A DNA stretch of 64,000 nucleotides from Theocolax elegans (taxonomy: Eukaryota > Arthropoda > Insecta > Hymenoptera > Cerocephalidae). A model generated the notes under the pieces. That model had not been told where the DNA came from. It ran no database searches and saw nothing but the letters and a program-made list of their open reading frames with translations. The translations under genes and the position numbers were made by a program. Position 1 is the first letter of the stretch. Each line of letters begins with the position of its first letter. The stretch lies in assembly GCA_026168455.1 (NCBI GenBank), contig CM047426.1:50203229-50267228 (forward strand), in the 5' to 3' direction. Shown piece after piece: positions 1 to 10,475 of this stretch.

Positions 1-526
1 GAAATATTTGTACTTAACAAAAGATTTAAATTTACACTTTAAAAGAAATGAAAATCGCGATACTATAACTTGTTCTGTTGATGCCGATTGGGCAGGCGAT
101 AATAATGATCGAAAATCTACGACTGGATATGTCTTACAAATGTACGGGAATGTGATCGATTGTAAATCTCGAAAACAAAAATGTATAACGAAAGCTTCGA
201 CGTATGCAGAGTATGTAGCATTATCTGAGATAGTAAGTGAGATAAAATTTATAAGAGAATTAGTAAAAATATTCGACATCAGTATAAATGAATCTATAAA
301 AATTTATGAAGACAATTCGGGAGCAATAAATATTGCAAATAATGGTAATTTTACGAAAAATTCAAACAATATAGACATACATTATCATTTTGTACATGAG
401 AGTGTAAAGGAAAAATTAATTGAAGTGTGTAAAATTGATTCAAATGAAAATGTTGCGGATATTTTTACTAAAGCATTATGCAAAGAAAAGTTTGAAAAAT
501 TCAGAATGAAACTGAATATAATATAG
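1..526 (+). CDS. Ty1/copia polyprotein, C-terminal RNase H part
   Basis: This is the 3' end of a copia Pol polyprotein; the reading frame enters from beyond the left edge and ends at a TAG at 524-526. It holds the copia RNase H region: ADWAGD..DRKSTTGY near residues 27-42, the KCITKASTYAEYVALSE block (E and D of the RNase H fold) near 58-75, EDNSGAINIA near 101-110, and the terminal NVADIFTKAL motif. RNase H degrades the RNA template during reverse transcription. The frame is uninterrupted and directly followed by a purine-rich tract and an LTR, as in copia elements. The rest of the element lies outside the window, so activity cannot be judged. Confidence 0.94.
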   Translation, partial: KYLYLTKDLNLHFKRNENRDTITCSVDADWAGDNNDRKSTTGYVLQMYGNVIDCKSRKQKCITKASTYAEYVALSEIVSEIKFIRELVKIFDISINESIKIYEDNSGAINIANNGNFTKNSNNIDIHYHFVHESVKEKLIEVCKIDSNENVADIFTKALCKEKFEKFRMKLNII

Positions 527-560
527 AGCAAATAAGTTTAAATAAATAATACAATATAAA

Positions 561-572
561 TGTAAGGAGGCG
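561..572 (+). promoter_or_regulatory. Candidate polypurine tract
   Basis: A purine-rich run (AAGGAGGCG) lies immediately upstream of the putative LTR start. In LTR retrotransposons this site primes plus-strand DNA synthesis. The assignment rests on position and composition only. Confidence 0.45.
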
Positions 573-575
573 TAT

Positions 576-940
576 TGAAATATAATATGTACATTTATAT
601 TGTTATATACCCAAGTTCAAACCAAGTTCATGTTATATACCCAAGTTCAAACCAAGTTCAATATTGTACGCTAATCATGTATAGTGTGAAGCACGCCGAA
701 ATAAGTGAGCGTGCTAATGAGTGTGACTGGAGACACACTTGTAAGTCTCCCCTCTCCAGTATGTATGTGAGTACGACTATACTGCGAGAGACGTCGGACA
801 ATACGACGCTCTCACTGCTATTCGAGCTCTCTGGCTTGAGCCTTCGCCAAATAAACACGTCGATGTATATAAGAAGTAGTAGTTAAATAAATCCACATCA
901 TTATTAAATCAAATTCTCTCCATTTTATATCCACACCTCA
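576..940 (+). repeat. 3' LTR of the copia element
   Basis: The segment starts with TG just after the purine tract and ends with CA at 940, the expected LTR termini; the 5' LTR is outside the window. A TATATAAG box lies at 866-873. Downstream sequence from 941 reads, on the minus strand, as Penelope-like reverse transcriptase, so the copia element inserted into an older PLE. The right-hand target duplication should be ATAGT (941-945), which cannot be checked without the left flank. Confidence 0.8.
601..660 (+). repeat. Perfect 2 x 30-bp tandem repeat in the LTR U3
   Basis: Two identical 30-base units (601-630 and 631-660) begin TGTTATATACCCAAGTTC. Short tandem repeats in U3 of LTR elements commonly act as enhancers; that role is inferred here. 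Confidence 0.9.
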
Positions 941-1205
941 ATAGTTATAATACTATTGTTAGTTTTCATTAACGTAAAATCAAGAAAGTTTATGCAATTA
1001 TTGCTTTCAACTTTGTGTAAATTTTAAATAAGTATTATACTTATTGAAAACTGTTAAAACTGTATTGACATGTTCCTCTTTTATACACAAAATTGTGCCA
1101 TCTATATATCTGTAGTAAAAAAGAGGCACACAATTGTAAATATCATTTAATTTTTTTAAACAGAAAGTTTGAAGATCGTCCATTACTATCTCGTAATGAA
1201 TATAA
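941..1205 (-). pseudogene. Penelope-like reverse transcriptase fragment
   Basis: Read on the minus strand this encodes a PLE RT palm segment: FYYRYIDGTILCI (motif C, normally R-Y-V/I-D-D-T), then a stretch resembling LKFT, and INFLDFTLMKTNN, which matches the NFLDLTL block that follows motif C. The catalytic second aspartate is lost or shifted (YIDG) and stops interrupt the frame. It is truncated on the left by the copia insertion and on the right abuts the repeat unit that starts near 1211. Confidence 0.65.
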
Positions 1206-1440
1206 TCGACGAATTCTAAGAAATTGATATGCTAATTGTAAACGGTTTTCACGCTTTGTTTTCTGTATCAAATTTAAATGCTGGGTAAAAATATCAGTTC
1301 CTTCCGTATTTATGTTTATTTGACGTTGCTTACCCTGGCTATACTGTAACTTACGTGCGGCGACTCTGGTAAATCTGCTTTTTGTTCGTTTGTTTTTACT
1401 TGATTATTGTATTATTAATCATTTATGTGTATTAAATTTA

Positions 1441-1483
1441 GCACCTGATGATGTCTGCAAACCAGGCAGACGAAACGTTGTGC
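1441..1483 (+). ncRNA. Hammerhead ribozyme motif (HHR1)
   Basis: Core CTGATGA (1445-1451), stem II GTCTGC/GCAGAC (1453-1458 with 1466-1471) closed by a 7-nt loop, then GAAAC (1472-1476). Stem I pairs GCAC (1441-1444) with GTGC (1480-1483). Stem III is only A-C/G-U with no loop (ACGU), so the predicted cleavage is after U1479. One base (T1452) is unpaired between the core and stem II. Minimal type I hammerheads are known in Penelope-like elements and probably act as dimers. Cleavage itself is inferred. Confidence 0.75.
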
Positions 1484-1549
1484 ATTTATTAAATAAGTTT
1501 ATTTAATTATTGCATTTTACCCTCAAAATCGACTTCTTCAATCCGAATA

Positions 1550-1555
1550 ACCGTA
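1550..1555. other. Polinton target-site duplication, left copy
   Basis: ACCGTA lies immediately before the left terminus and is repeated exactly at 32579-32584. A six-base duplication is the norm for Polinton/Maverick integration. Confidence 0.9.
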
Positions 1556-2205
1556 AGTAGTATGTGGAGAACTATAGGAAAAAATGGCGGTCAAGATGGC
1601 GGCGATGGGGAAAATAGGAAAACTTGCACTCGGGTTAAGTCGGGAATTTTGGCGAATGCTCGTGTGTCTGCATGACATGAGTCATTGTGTTGGAGGTGGT
1701 GAGCGGGGAATCACGTAGTGTGGGGTATGTATATTTTCTCATATACAGGGCATTGTAGGAGTCTTGATAGAGGGGATGGGTGACACCTGTCTGCCGTATT
1801 GGGGGAAAACTCTCGTGACGTATTATGAATGGGTATGCGTGGGCCCACGCGGGCGATACGTCATCGTAAGCTTAGGGGGCTACGCTGCGAGTTCGGAGAC
1901 TCAGCTGTTACTTTATTTTTCCAAAGGATGCACAGGTATAGGTATAACGAGAGGGGAAGAGAGAGGGAGAGGGAAAGATAGAGAAGTATACGTATAATAG
2001 ATTATACGTATTATATTTTAATTGGATGTTCATAATGAATATTTAAAATTAATAAATAGGATATATAGGTAAGTGTATAGGAACGATAAATGAATACATT
2101 ATTTATTGTTTTAAAATAATTTATTTATGAATAATATTAAATTTTTGTACTTTTTATAATTGTAAAAATTTATGTATATATTTTTGCTTAATATTATTTA
2201 TTTAT
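1556..2205 (+). repeat. Polinton left terminal inverted repeat
   Basis: Inverse of 31997-32578 at high identity, including the GCGTGGGCCCACGC palindrome (about 1836) and the TAATAGATTATACGTATTAT block. The left copy has roughly 50 extra bases around 1850-1905 (through GCTACGCTGCGAGTTCGG) that the right copy lacks. The short open frame 1764-1997 lies wholly inside and is not a gene. Confidence 0.9.
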
Positions 2206-2816
2206 ATTTATATAATAGTATTAATATACATGACATTTATTTGGTTATTACTTTAAAAATGGTTTGAGAAATGATAGAATTAATATGTAGTGTTGTTAGT
2301 GCGTTAATTATTACATCGAAATAATGTTCATCAAATTCTTTACTGAGATTTTCTAATATTTTATTTTTTATGTTAACGCTTGTGAACCAATTTAATGTTT
2401 AATAAAAATATCAGTTCGTGGTAATAGAGTTCGTGGTAGTACAGTGGTAATTTTCGGAGAAACTCTGATATATTTCGTAAATTATATTAGAAACACACAT
2501 TGACACACTAGGTAAGATTTTCATAAGTTTGTTTATACTGCAATCCATGCACGTTAATACTTTGACTAGTCCGTCAAATGATGTACGTTGTAGAACGATA
2601 GCTGGTACATATATTTTCTGTTCTTTTTGTCGACGAAGGTGAAAACTGATTCTCCTTATTTGATGTTTGTAGATCGGAATCAATTTCGATATTTTCAGGA
2701 TAATAGCTTTTGAACCGTATGTAGTAGAAAATTCTCTGACACTCCATGGAAAGAAATTTTGTTTTGTGTAGTAGAAGTATCGTCACTCTCGAAATGCGTT
2801 GTGATATCTTTAAATA
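2206..2816. other. Polinton left internal spacer, no recognised gene
   Basis: AT-rich. A minus-strand frame ending near 2574 reads through ENIEIDSDLQTSNKENQ and TKRTENICTSYRST, which is not low-complexity and may be a remnant small gene cut by the SINE at 2829, but I recognise no family. Confidence 0.35.
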
Positions 2817-2828
2817 ATAATTTGAAAC

Positions 2829-3032
2829 GAGGCCTGCGATGACTCGGTCGGTAGGGCGTCGGGCTCGTAATCTGAAGGTTCCAGTTTCGATTCCCGGCCC
2901 CGGCCGATTGATACAAGCACCATTGGTTTCAACAAGTGCTTTCTTCACCAAGACATCGTATGACCTCCGTCGCTGATTAGCACCGGTTTGGGAGCATCAA
3001 AAGAGCGACGTTAAAATAATAATAAAAAAAAA
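2829..3032 (+). mobile_element. tRNA-derived SINE, copy A
   Basis: Head resembles a tRNA with a CUCGUAA anticodon loop (CGU, threonine-like); A-box region TCGGTCGGTAGGGC and B-box-like GTTTCGATTCCC. Body contains GACCTCCGTCGCTGATTAGC and the tail GCGACGTTAAAATAATAAT. Flanked by a 12-bp duplication ATAATTTGAAAC (2817-2828 and 3033-3044). Transcription by RNA polymerase III from the internal promoter is expected from the family. Confidence 0.88.
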
Positions 3033-3044
3033 ATAATTTGAAAC

Positions 3045-3957
3045 TTTCCCAGGCTTCTAGTGTAAGTACAATGCCATAGAACGATTGGTTTATAATTTTA
3101 ACTGAACATTTAAAATTATTATTTTTATTACAGTTGAATCCAACGATGACTTTTTGAACAGGAACTATTTAGTGGATAAACGCGAATATAAGAAGTAACT
3201 GGAGGCTTCTTCTCTTGAGTTATATGATGCCATTTTGATGCGTTTCTGATCTATTGAGGCTAATACTGTATGTTTACCACTGTTCATTTTAAACGTTAAA
3301 ACTTAACGCAGTTAAGTATAGAAACGAGAAGTGTAGTGTTTCAGGTAACGATTCTTTGCTTTATATTGTATAATTCAATTTTCTGTTTCTTAAATTGTGT
3401 AAACAAGTACAGTTACGAGAGTTGTAGAAGGGCGCGAGTGAAGATAAACATGAGTAAGAAGTGAAAATATATACGAGTTAAATGCGTAAAATCAGAGAAA
3501 GTAGAGAGTAGGTAATTAAGTAGGTAGAGAAAAATCATTAATGTCCATTAAGGGACGTTTTTCTATGAATAAGTCCAGTACGCTTAAAAAATAATTAGAA
3601 GCTTGTACACTCATCGCTAAGGACTTTTTAATGAAATACCATTGGATATGAAAACTTTTATGTACTAAGTATTAAGAAACGACATTTTCACGTATATCTA
3701 TTAAAATAATATACATTTTATCTGCTACATAGCGGTCTAGAGAAATATTAAGGGTTATAAAGAGAGAAGAAAAAAAAGTTTCTTTAAATTATTTTAGGAA
3801 AATGTTTTTATTACTTCATATAATATATAGAAAAAATAAATAGCTTGTTCATTAGGAAAAATGTATATAATGTGAATTTTTGGAGTTTCGATAGTGTGCT
3901 TCTGTTTCCCGTAAGTTTTACTTCGAAAATGTCTTTAGAAAACGCGTAGTATTTAAA
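3045..3957. other. Spacer, nothing recognised
   Basis: AT-rich and without a convincing coding frame on either strand; resumes Polinton sequence after the SINE. Confidence 0.4.
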
Positions 3958-4365
3958 GTGTTTAAAAAAGTGTTTGAAGATATACAATTCGAGAGAATTC
4001 GTCGAGGAGAGCCTAAAGATATAGAAATTAATAGGCAGTTGTGCATATTAAGAAACCGAAATACGCGCTTTCGTATTTATAATAATCGCTTGAGTGATAG
4101 TCATAGTGTTACTATTTACAGACGATCGCTTGTACAAAGCATGAAAGACATGTTTACGTATTTTGTTGATAATAAGAAAGAAGAATTTTTATACAAAGTT
4201 TTTAAGATTTGTACAAAGGAAAGTGATGTGACCCTTTTGAAAATTGTCATGGACGAGATGAAAAGCCAATTACCAGAAGGAGAAAAAAATAAAATTGTGT
4301 TGATACGATATCAACAAATTCTGGAAGGTAACTATAAAATTCATTCATTATATTTGTATAAGTGA
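3958..4365 (+). CDS. Hypothetical Polinton protein, about 135 aa
   Basis: An open frame on the gene strand of the Polinton, with no clear ATG at its first codon (a later Met lies near residue 62). The product is basic, with no transmembrane segment or known motif that I recognise; the segment RRGEPKDIEINRQLCILRNR looks like real protein sequence rather than a low-complexity artefact. It sits between the left terminal repeat and PolB. It could be a lineage-specific Polinton gene or an exon of a spliced one. Confidence 0.4.
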   Translation: MFKKVFEDIQFERIRRGEPKDIEINRQLCILRNRNTRFRIYNNRLSDSHSVTIYRRSLVQSMKDMFTYFVDNKKEEFLYKVFKICTKESDVTLLKIVMDEMKSQLPEGEKNKIVLIRYQQILEGNYKIHSLYLYK

Positions 4366-4959
4366 AATATATATTTAGTGTCTAAAGTTATAAATGAATC
4401 AAAGCTAACACTGTTTTGTATTATACTTGAAATGTACCTCCAAATTGAGTACTTATTTTCTGGATAAAAATTTAAAAAAAATTTATGTTTTATTAAATAT
4501 TAACTTTAATTTATCTTATTTTAATTTGTAATTTATATATTTAAATTGAAAATATTTGGATATTCAAATTTTATAAACTTATTTAAATAAATACATAAGT
4601 TACACAAATTAAAACATTTTTCTCGACTTTGCTTTACTTAATTTATGATTAAATTATTTAGTTTAATTTAAATATTAATGTATAATTGTTTTTATTTTAC
4701 TTATAGAAAATGAGCAGAATGCAGTACATGATGATGAGTTGGATAGAAAGGTTACAATACCTATGAATGATGGTGAGTTTAAGATTTAAATATATTTATA
4801 TCAATAAATTAAGAAATTTTACAAAAAATATTTATAAATAATATTAATCTCAAAAAATTTCTAAGTTGAATGAAAAAGTGTATTTTAAGTATGTATTGGG
4901 AAAGGTCGAAGAAAGAAATACACCAACTTTGACACGGTTATTTCTAAATGTATAGTCAG
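4366..4959. other. Spacer with a possible small exon
   Basis: Mostly AT-rich. At 4707-4772 a stretch open in one frame is bounded by TTATAG and GTGAGT, good acceptor and donor matches, so it may be an exon of the upstream ORF. No homology recognised. Confidence 0.25.
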
Positions 4960-7900
4960 GATTAATAATGCCGATGAAAAATGTTTTTTTTGCGTATTCT
5001 TGTTGTTGCTTTAGTTCATAGTGAAAAAATCTTGGCCGGTCAAAATATTACACCAAAATTAAAATTAAAGTGGTATCAGGTTCGGCAAAGCAATTGTAAG
5101 AAGCAATTATTATTAGCTGATGAATTGATTCAAAAAGCAGGGGTTCAAATAGATACAACTAGAGGATGTGGGTTAAAAGAAATTCGAAAATTTGAAGAAT
5201 ATTTAAAATCTTTCAATACAGGTATAATGGTATTTGAAAAAAATTATATAGGGACGGGCGATGAACCGTTATTTAATGAGGTTAAACAATTAAAAGATGT
5301 AAATATCGAGATATAAAAAAACGTTAAATATTTTATACAGTCCTGAGGAAAAACATTACGATGTCATTACGAATTTGACCGGGGCTGCTGCGTGAGATAA
5401 TTTTTGTGTTTCGTGTGATGTAGGTACAAAACGTATATGGACGCATAAATGAACAGATAAATGTCCTAAATACAATACTGCAGGTATTTGTAATAAAAAT
5501 AATATCTCTTTAACATGTAGCATATGTTTATTAAATTTTTACGATGAAAATTGTTTTAAAAACCATTTAAAAGAAAATTCAGATAAGAAAAATTTATCAG
5601 TATGCGAAGCGTTGCGAAAGTGTGTTACGTGGGGTAAATTAAAATCTGTGGAATATAAGTATTATACTTGTGACAATTAATTTTGTTCCATTTGTGCTAC
5701 GATTGGGCCGCACAACCATAAATGTTATATACCGGTTATTTAAAATAAGTATAAAGGTGAACGAGAAGAATCTATATTTATTTTTTATGATTTCGAAACG
5801 CAACAACAGACACTTTGTAACAGTCCAAATAAATCAATTTTATTTCACAAAGTTAATTTATGTGTAGCACAAGTTTGTTGCAATTCTTGTATTGATTCGG
5901 AAGTGAAAAATATTTGCAAAAATTGTAATTACGAATTGACTTATTTATTTAAGAATAATGTTGTCAAGAATTTTATTGATTTTATTTTAAATATTGAAAA
6001 ACAACAATTAAATTTTAGACAGATAATATGTATAGCTCATAATAGTAAGGGATTTGATGCTCAATTTATATTAAAATATTGAGTTGAAAATACAAAAATA
6101 ACGCCTAATATTATTACAAATGGAACAAATATTATATTAATGAAAATTGGAAACAAAATTAAATTCATCGATAGTTTAAATTACTTTCACATGGGGTTGA
6201 GAAAATTACCGCAAGCATTCGGTTTTTCAAAAAATGTTGTTAAAGGAACATTTCCCCATTCATTTAATACCGAAGAAAATCGAAACTATCTCGGTAAATT
6301 ACCTGGAAAAGAGTTTTATTCTCCAGAATCGATGTCGATTGCTGATAAAGCAAAATTTGATTCATGGTACAATGATTTAGAAAAAAATAATTACATATTT
6401 GATTTTGAGCAAGAAATTATTAAGTACTGTAAAACTGATGTAGATATTTTAAAAAAGTCGTGTTCAGAATTTAGAAAAAGTTTTTTAAAAGTTGGAGATA
6501 CATGTCCATTTACTGAGGCTACTACTATAGCCAGTGCGTGCTCACGTATATAAAGAAAAAAATTTTAAAACCCGACCAAATAGGAATTATTCCTACAGGT
6601 GGGTTACCGTAAGAAAAACACGCATTCTCGCGAATCGTTGTAATGGTTAATTTTAATGGAAAAAGAAACCGGTCAAGACATTATACACGCTGGTAAGGGG
6701 GCACAATATAGACTACGTGAGAATATCCTGGTAGACGGGTATTACAAAGATACTGATGGTAAACGATATGTATACCAATACCACGGTTGTTTTTGGCAAG
6801 GATGTATCGAATGCTACAAAGATGACCAACGTACCAAAGTTTTAGAAGGTTATGGCGATATTTTTGATCATCGTTATTCGCGTACGATTAATATTTCCAA
6901 CCGTATCAAATCATTTGGATATATACTTGTAGAAATCTGGGGGTGTGCATTCAAAAAGTATAAAACTGAAAATCCTGAATTAGTTTAATTATTATTCAAT
7001 CATGCGTTATTGCTGAGTGACTGTTTGAATCCTAGAGATTCGTTTTTCGGGGGACGTACAGAGAATATCGTTTCTCTGGTAGAAACGAAAGAAAACGAAA
7101 CAATTTCGTATGTGGACATTTGCTCATTATATCCTTATATATGTAAAGTAGGGAAATTCCCTGTAGGTCATCCTGATATTTTTGTGGGTGATAAATGTAA
7201 AATTTTACCAGGAAATAATTTTAATATGTAAAAAGTTGAAGGATTGATAAAATGTAGAGTTTTACCTCCAAGAGAGTTATTTTTACCCGTACTACCAGTA
7301 CGGATGCATAACAAATTAATGTTTTCATTGTATCGATTAGAGAATTAAAAAAAGCTTTGAATGTAGGGTACACTATAACAGCTATATATGAAATATGGCA
7401 AAATAGGGTAACTCAGTTTAAACGTAATGAGAGCAACGATAAAGGTGGACTATTTGTTGAATACATTAATACATTTTTAAAACTTAAACAACAAGCGAGT
7501 AGGTGACCTACAAATTGTACTGATAGTGAATCGCATGAAAGGTATTTAAAAGAATATGAAACAGAGAAAGGCATAATTTTAGAAAAAGAGAAAATTGAAT
7601 CTAACCCCGGAATGCGATTTTTAGCTAAACTAGCGTTAAATTCATTTTGGGGTAAATTTGGTCAGAGGGAAAATATGGGTACTACTGATGTTATTAGAGA
7701 CAGAAACAGATTAATTGAAATTCCTGAATGTAATGAATTTAAATACATTATATTCAGGATAAAGAATTATTTAATATTTTACCGGTTAGTCAGGAAGTTT
7801 TTTTACATAAATTGGAAGTATAAAGATAATGTTTACAGTCCATCTTCTATTACAAATGTTGTTATTGCATACAACAACTCAAGCATGATTAAAATTATAT

Positions 7901-8380
7901 TCTTACTTAGAAAAATTACATGGTAGAATCTTATATTACGATACAGACTTGTGTATCTATATAAATAAAAATACTCCAAATGAATATAAGATACCTACAG
8001 GGAGATTATTGGGCGATATGACGGATGAATTAGAATGCTACGGAGAAGACAGTTATATTTGTAAATTTGTCTCAGCCGGTCCTAAATTTTATTCTTACGT
8101 TGTAAATACCCCTAACGGAACTACTCAAGAAATTTGTAAAATTAAGGGTATCACGTTAAATTGATCGACTGTGAATACTGTAAATTATGATAAGATTAAA
8201 GCTCTCGTATTAAATATAGATAATGTAATTGAATGTATTTATAACGCTATATGTCGTACTGCTTTTCATGACGTTGTAACAAAAGAAGAAACGAAAAAAA
8301 CTAAAGCCAATAACCTTAAAAGAGGGCATGAAAATGAATATATATCATATCCTTATGGTTATAAGAAAATGCGTGTATAA
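4960..8380 (+). pseudogene. Polinton protein-primed family B DNA polymerase
   Basis: Replicative polymerase of Polintons, broken into at least nine pieces. In order: N-terminal block near 4981-5316; exonuclease I FYDFETQQQ near 5787; exonuclease II AHNSKGFDAQFIL near 6036-6074; exonuclease III YCKTDVDIL near 6426; HGCFWQGC near 6780; polymerase motif A YVDICSLYPY near 7108-7140; motif B LNSFWGKFGQR near 7630-7664; motif C YYDTDL near 7936-7953, where the family has YxDTDS; and KIKGITLN near 8140. A T-run near 4981, the TGA after AQFILKY, and further stops and shifts between motif blocks rule out function. Length with all pieces (about 1100 codons) matches the family. Confidence 0.93.
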
Positions 8381-8741
8381 TAATAATAGGAAATATGTAT
8401 AGTTAGTTTTAAATATAAGAATGGTGTGTTATGTAAATATATATATATATATTAATAATGAAGTATAAATACAAATATTATTTTTTATGTTCCAGATAAT
8501 AATGCTTAGCTTAATTTAACTAATACATGTTGTAAAAATTGTAACTTACCTAAATATAAATATTTTCCACAATACAAAAATACATTAGAAGGATTAGCAT
8601 ATGGCACAAGACTTTGCACACATTAGTAATTTTAAAGGAAAATAGTTATAAGAGCGAAGAATGCAATATAAAATATAACGAAATGTTAAAAATGTTAAAA
8701 AAATTGTCAAAACTTTGTAATGTACATATATATCTTATCAA
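8381..8741. other. Spacer after PolB
   Basis: AT-rich with a (TA)n run near 8436-8455. A stretch around 8510-8640 has a few codons resembling coding sequence (CKNCNLPKYKYFPQYKN), possibly the 5' part of the next ORF, but stops interrupt it. Confidence 0.3.
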
Positions 8742-9047
8742 ATGAATTTTGACTGTTGTTGGAAAGTTTGTGGTATATGCGATATGTTAGTGTGCGAGGC
8801 TGATGATTGCGAACGCGTGAAAAAAAATATTGTACTTAACGATCTTGTAACTCATGAGAACGTACATGTAACAAAAATATTGCAAACTATAGAAGTGAGA
8901 AAAATTAATTCTTTGCACTTAACAATAGATAATATCAAGTCTCAAAATATGTTGAATGAAAATCCTCATTGTCCGATTCATCTGGACAGTACGCGATATT
9001 TTTATTCGTATAACAATGATAATGCTTTAAAAAGAATTGTATATTAG
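8742..9047 (+). CDS. Hypothetical Cys/His-containing protein, about 101 aa
   Basis: Starts with ATG; the N-terminus is cysteine-rich (CCWKVCGICDMLVCEADDC), suggesting a small metal-binding fold, and a C-terminal HCPIHLD adds a further Cys and two His. It lies between PolB and the ATPase on the same strand. I do not recognise a family. The cysteine-rich sequence upstream (near 8520) may belong to the same ancestral gene. Confidence 0.45.
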   Translation: MNFDCCWKVCGICDMLVCEADDCERVKKNIVLNDLVTHENVHVTKILQTIEVRKINSLHLTIDNIKSQNMLNENPHCPIHLDSTRYFYSYNNDNALKRIVY

Positions 9048-9097
9048 TGTATTGTTGTAAATCTGTATAAATTATATTGTGAATAATAATAAATAAA

Positions 9098-9131
<34 letters not shown>

Positions 9132-9487
9132 ACTATAAATTGTGATAATATGTATTATTTAAATATTTTCACTCCCTCTATCCTTTCTATCCACATTTTC
9201 ATAAAAACTTTATTTAATAAATTCAATATTTTAATGCCTAAATTACATTCCAATTACTTTTAAAACTATATTATAAATTCATATTTTTATTTCAAACTAG
9301 CTTATTCTTGTTTGTTTATTAAATATCAGCTTATAAATATATCTAAGCTAATACCCGCGGATCAGTACGCTAGATTCTTTCGCCGCGTACGTACGAATAT
9401 TAGCTGAACTCTCGTACGTATCCGCCCGTGTGCCCCTCCGCGGTTAGAAACAAGCTTGAATTTAGATTTTTTATTGTTATTTTTAAA
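9048..9487. repeat. Spacer with (AT)n microsatellite
   Basis: (AT)n at about 9103-9130, then AT-rich DNA and a more GC-rich patch (9350-9440) with CGTACGTACG just before the ATPase gene. No gene seen. Confidence 0.6.
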
Positions 9488-10106
9488 ATGATATCGTGGA
9501 AACACCCATGGACATCAGTGATTTGTGGACCCACAGGATGTGGTAACACGTACTTTGTTAAACGGTTTTTCCGACAAATTGACAAAATGTCCGATACCGT
9601 TTTTGCCCGTAAACTATTGTATTACTCAGAGTGGCAAGACGGATATTTAGAATACGGTAACGATGTAGAGTTTCACGAAGGGTTACCTCAAAATGAGGAT
9701 TTTGCGTCGGATTCTCGTCCGAATTTGATAGTGATCGATGATTTAATGCGCGAGTCATCAAATAATACTGTTGCCGATTTATTTACAAAAGGAAGTCACC
9801 ATAAAAATATCAGTGTAATTTTTATAACACAAAATTTATTTTCTCAAGATTCAAAACAACGAGACATTTCATTCAATTTAAATTATATTGTAATTTTAAA
9901 AAATCCAAGGGATCGTGCTCAAATACAACATATGGCTCGCCAAGTGTACCTCGTGGCTATTTATTACTTGACTTAAAACAAAATATTCCAGAAATATGAA
10001 GAGTGCGCACTAATATTATTCCTGACGATCCTTTTCAATATGTTTATTCACCGAAAAACATAAAGAGAGGTGTTTCTTCTTGTGACCTATCAGTATTGCA
10101 TATATA
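9488..10106 (+). pseudogene. Polinton genome-packaging ATPase (FtsK/HerA, A32-like)
   Basis: Motor that moves DNA into capsids in this virus-like lineage. ATG at 9488. Walker A reads GPTGCGNT (residues about 13-20), with the essential lysine replaced by asparagine; Walker B is LIVIDDLM (about 81-88); the downstream SVIFITQNLF motif (about 109-118) carries the conserved sensor Gln. After ARQVY a frameshift near 9943 and a stop in the following block separate the C-terminal segment (PDDPFQYVYSP near 10023). Two independent defects make it inactive. Confidence 0.9.
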
Positions 10107-10466
10107 ATGACTCCGACAAGGTCGAAAAAGTCTCTCGATCCCAAAACAGCAAACGTACTGCATGCTCTATATCATTTAAACAATTGTCAAAGGAATGCTG
10201 TATTAAAATTAGCTGATCGTAGAATAATCAAAGGTATATGCGAATGTGCATTAAATACTTTAAAAGGCAACGTCTTACTCACTAATATACAGAAAGCTAA
10301 ACTATCTAAACATAAACGTGTATTACGTAAATTGTCAAATAAAAATTCGATGTCGTGGAAAAGTAAGAAACGTTTGATTGTACAAAAAGGGCACGGTTTC
10401 TTAACAGCACTACTTGCACCTGTACTAGGTACAGTTTTGTCAGCTCTTATTCCTTCCCGTTCATAA
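10107..10466 (+). CDS. Conserved Polinton basic protein, about 119 aa
   Basis: Intact frame from ATG 10107, beginning right after the ATPase remnant. Strongly basic; the middle holds IIKGICECALNTLKGNV followed by a Lys/Arg-rich stretch (KAKLSKHKRVLRKLSNK), and the end is hydrophobic (FLTALLAPVLGTVLSALIP), which could be a membrane-active or amphipathic helix. A protein of this shape recurs beside the Polinton ATPase in insects; a virion or DNA-associated role is plausible but not established. Confidence 0.6.
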   Translation: MTPTRSKKSLDPKTANVLHALYHLNNCQRNAVLKLADRRIIKGICECALNTLKGNVLLTNIQKAKLSKHKRVLRKLSNKNSMSWKSKKRLIVQKGHGFLTALLAPVLGTVLSALIPSRS

Positions 10467-10475
10467 ATATCTAGA

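Larger units (their letters stand above)
1211..1555 (+). repeat. PLE-type pseudo-LTR unit, copy 1
   Basis: The stretch starting GAATTCTAAGAAATTG recurs inverted at 34085-34440, and its 3' part (from the CTGTAACTTACGTGCGGCG block) recurs directly at about 32602-32835. It contains a hammerhead motif at 1441-1483. Its right end is cut at ACCGTA by the Polinton; the continuation is found at 32585 on the other side of that element. Direct copies 1 and 2 would have been tandem before the insertion, as PLE pseudo-LTRs are. Confidence 0.75.

Noticed and set aside
1764..1997. 77-codon open frame
   Set aside because: Lies wholly within the Polinton terminal repeat and is not open in the right-hand copy.
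2829..2905. tRNA-like gene (threonine-type anticodon), also at 31769
   Set aside because: Imperfect acceptor and T stems, an attached common body and tail, and flanking target duplications identify SINE heads rather than functional tRNA genes.
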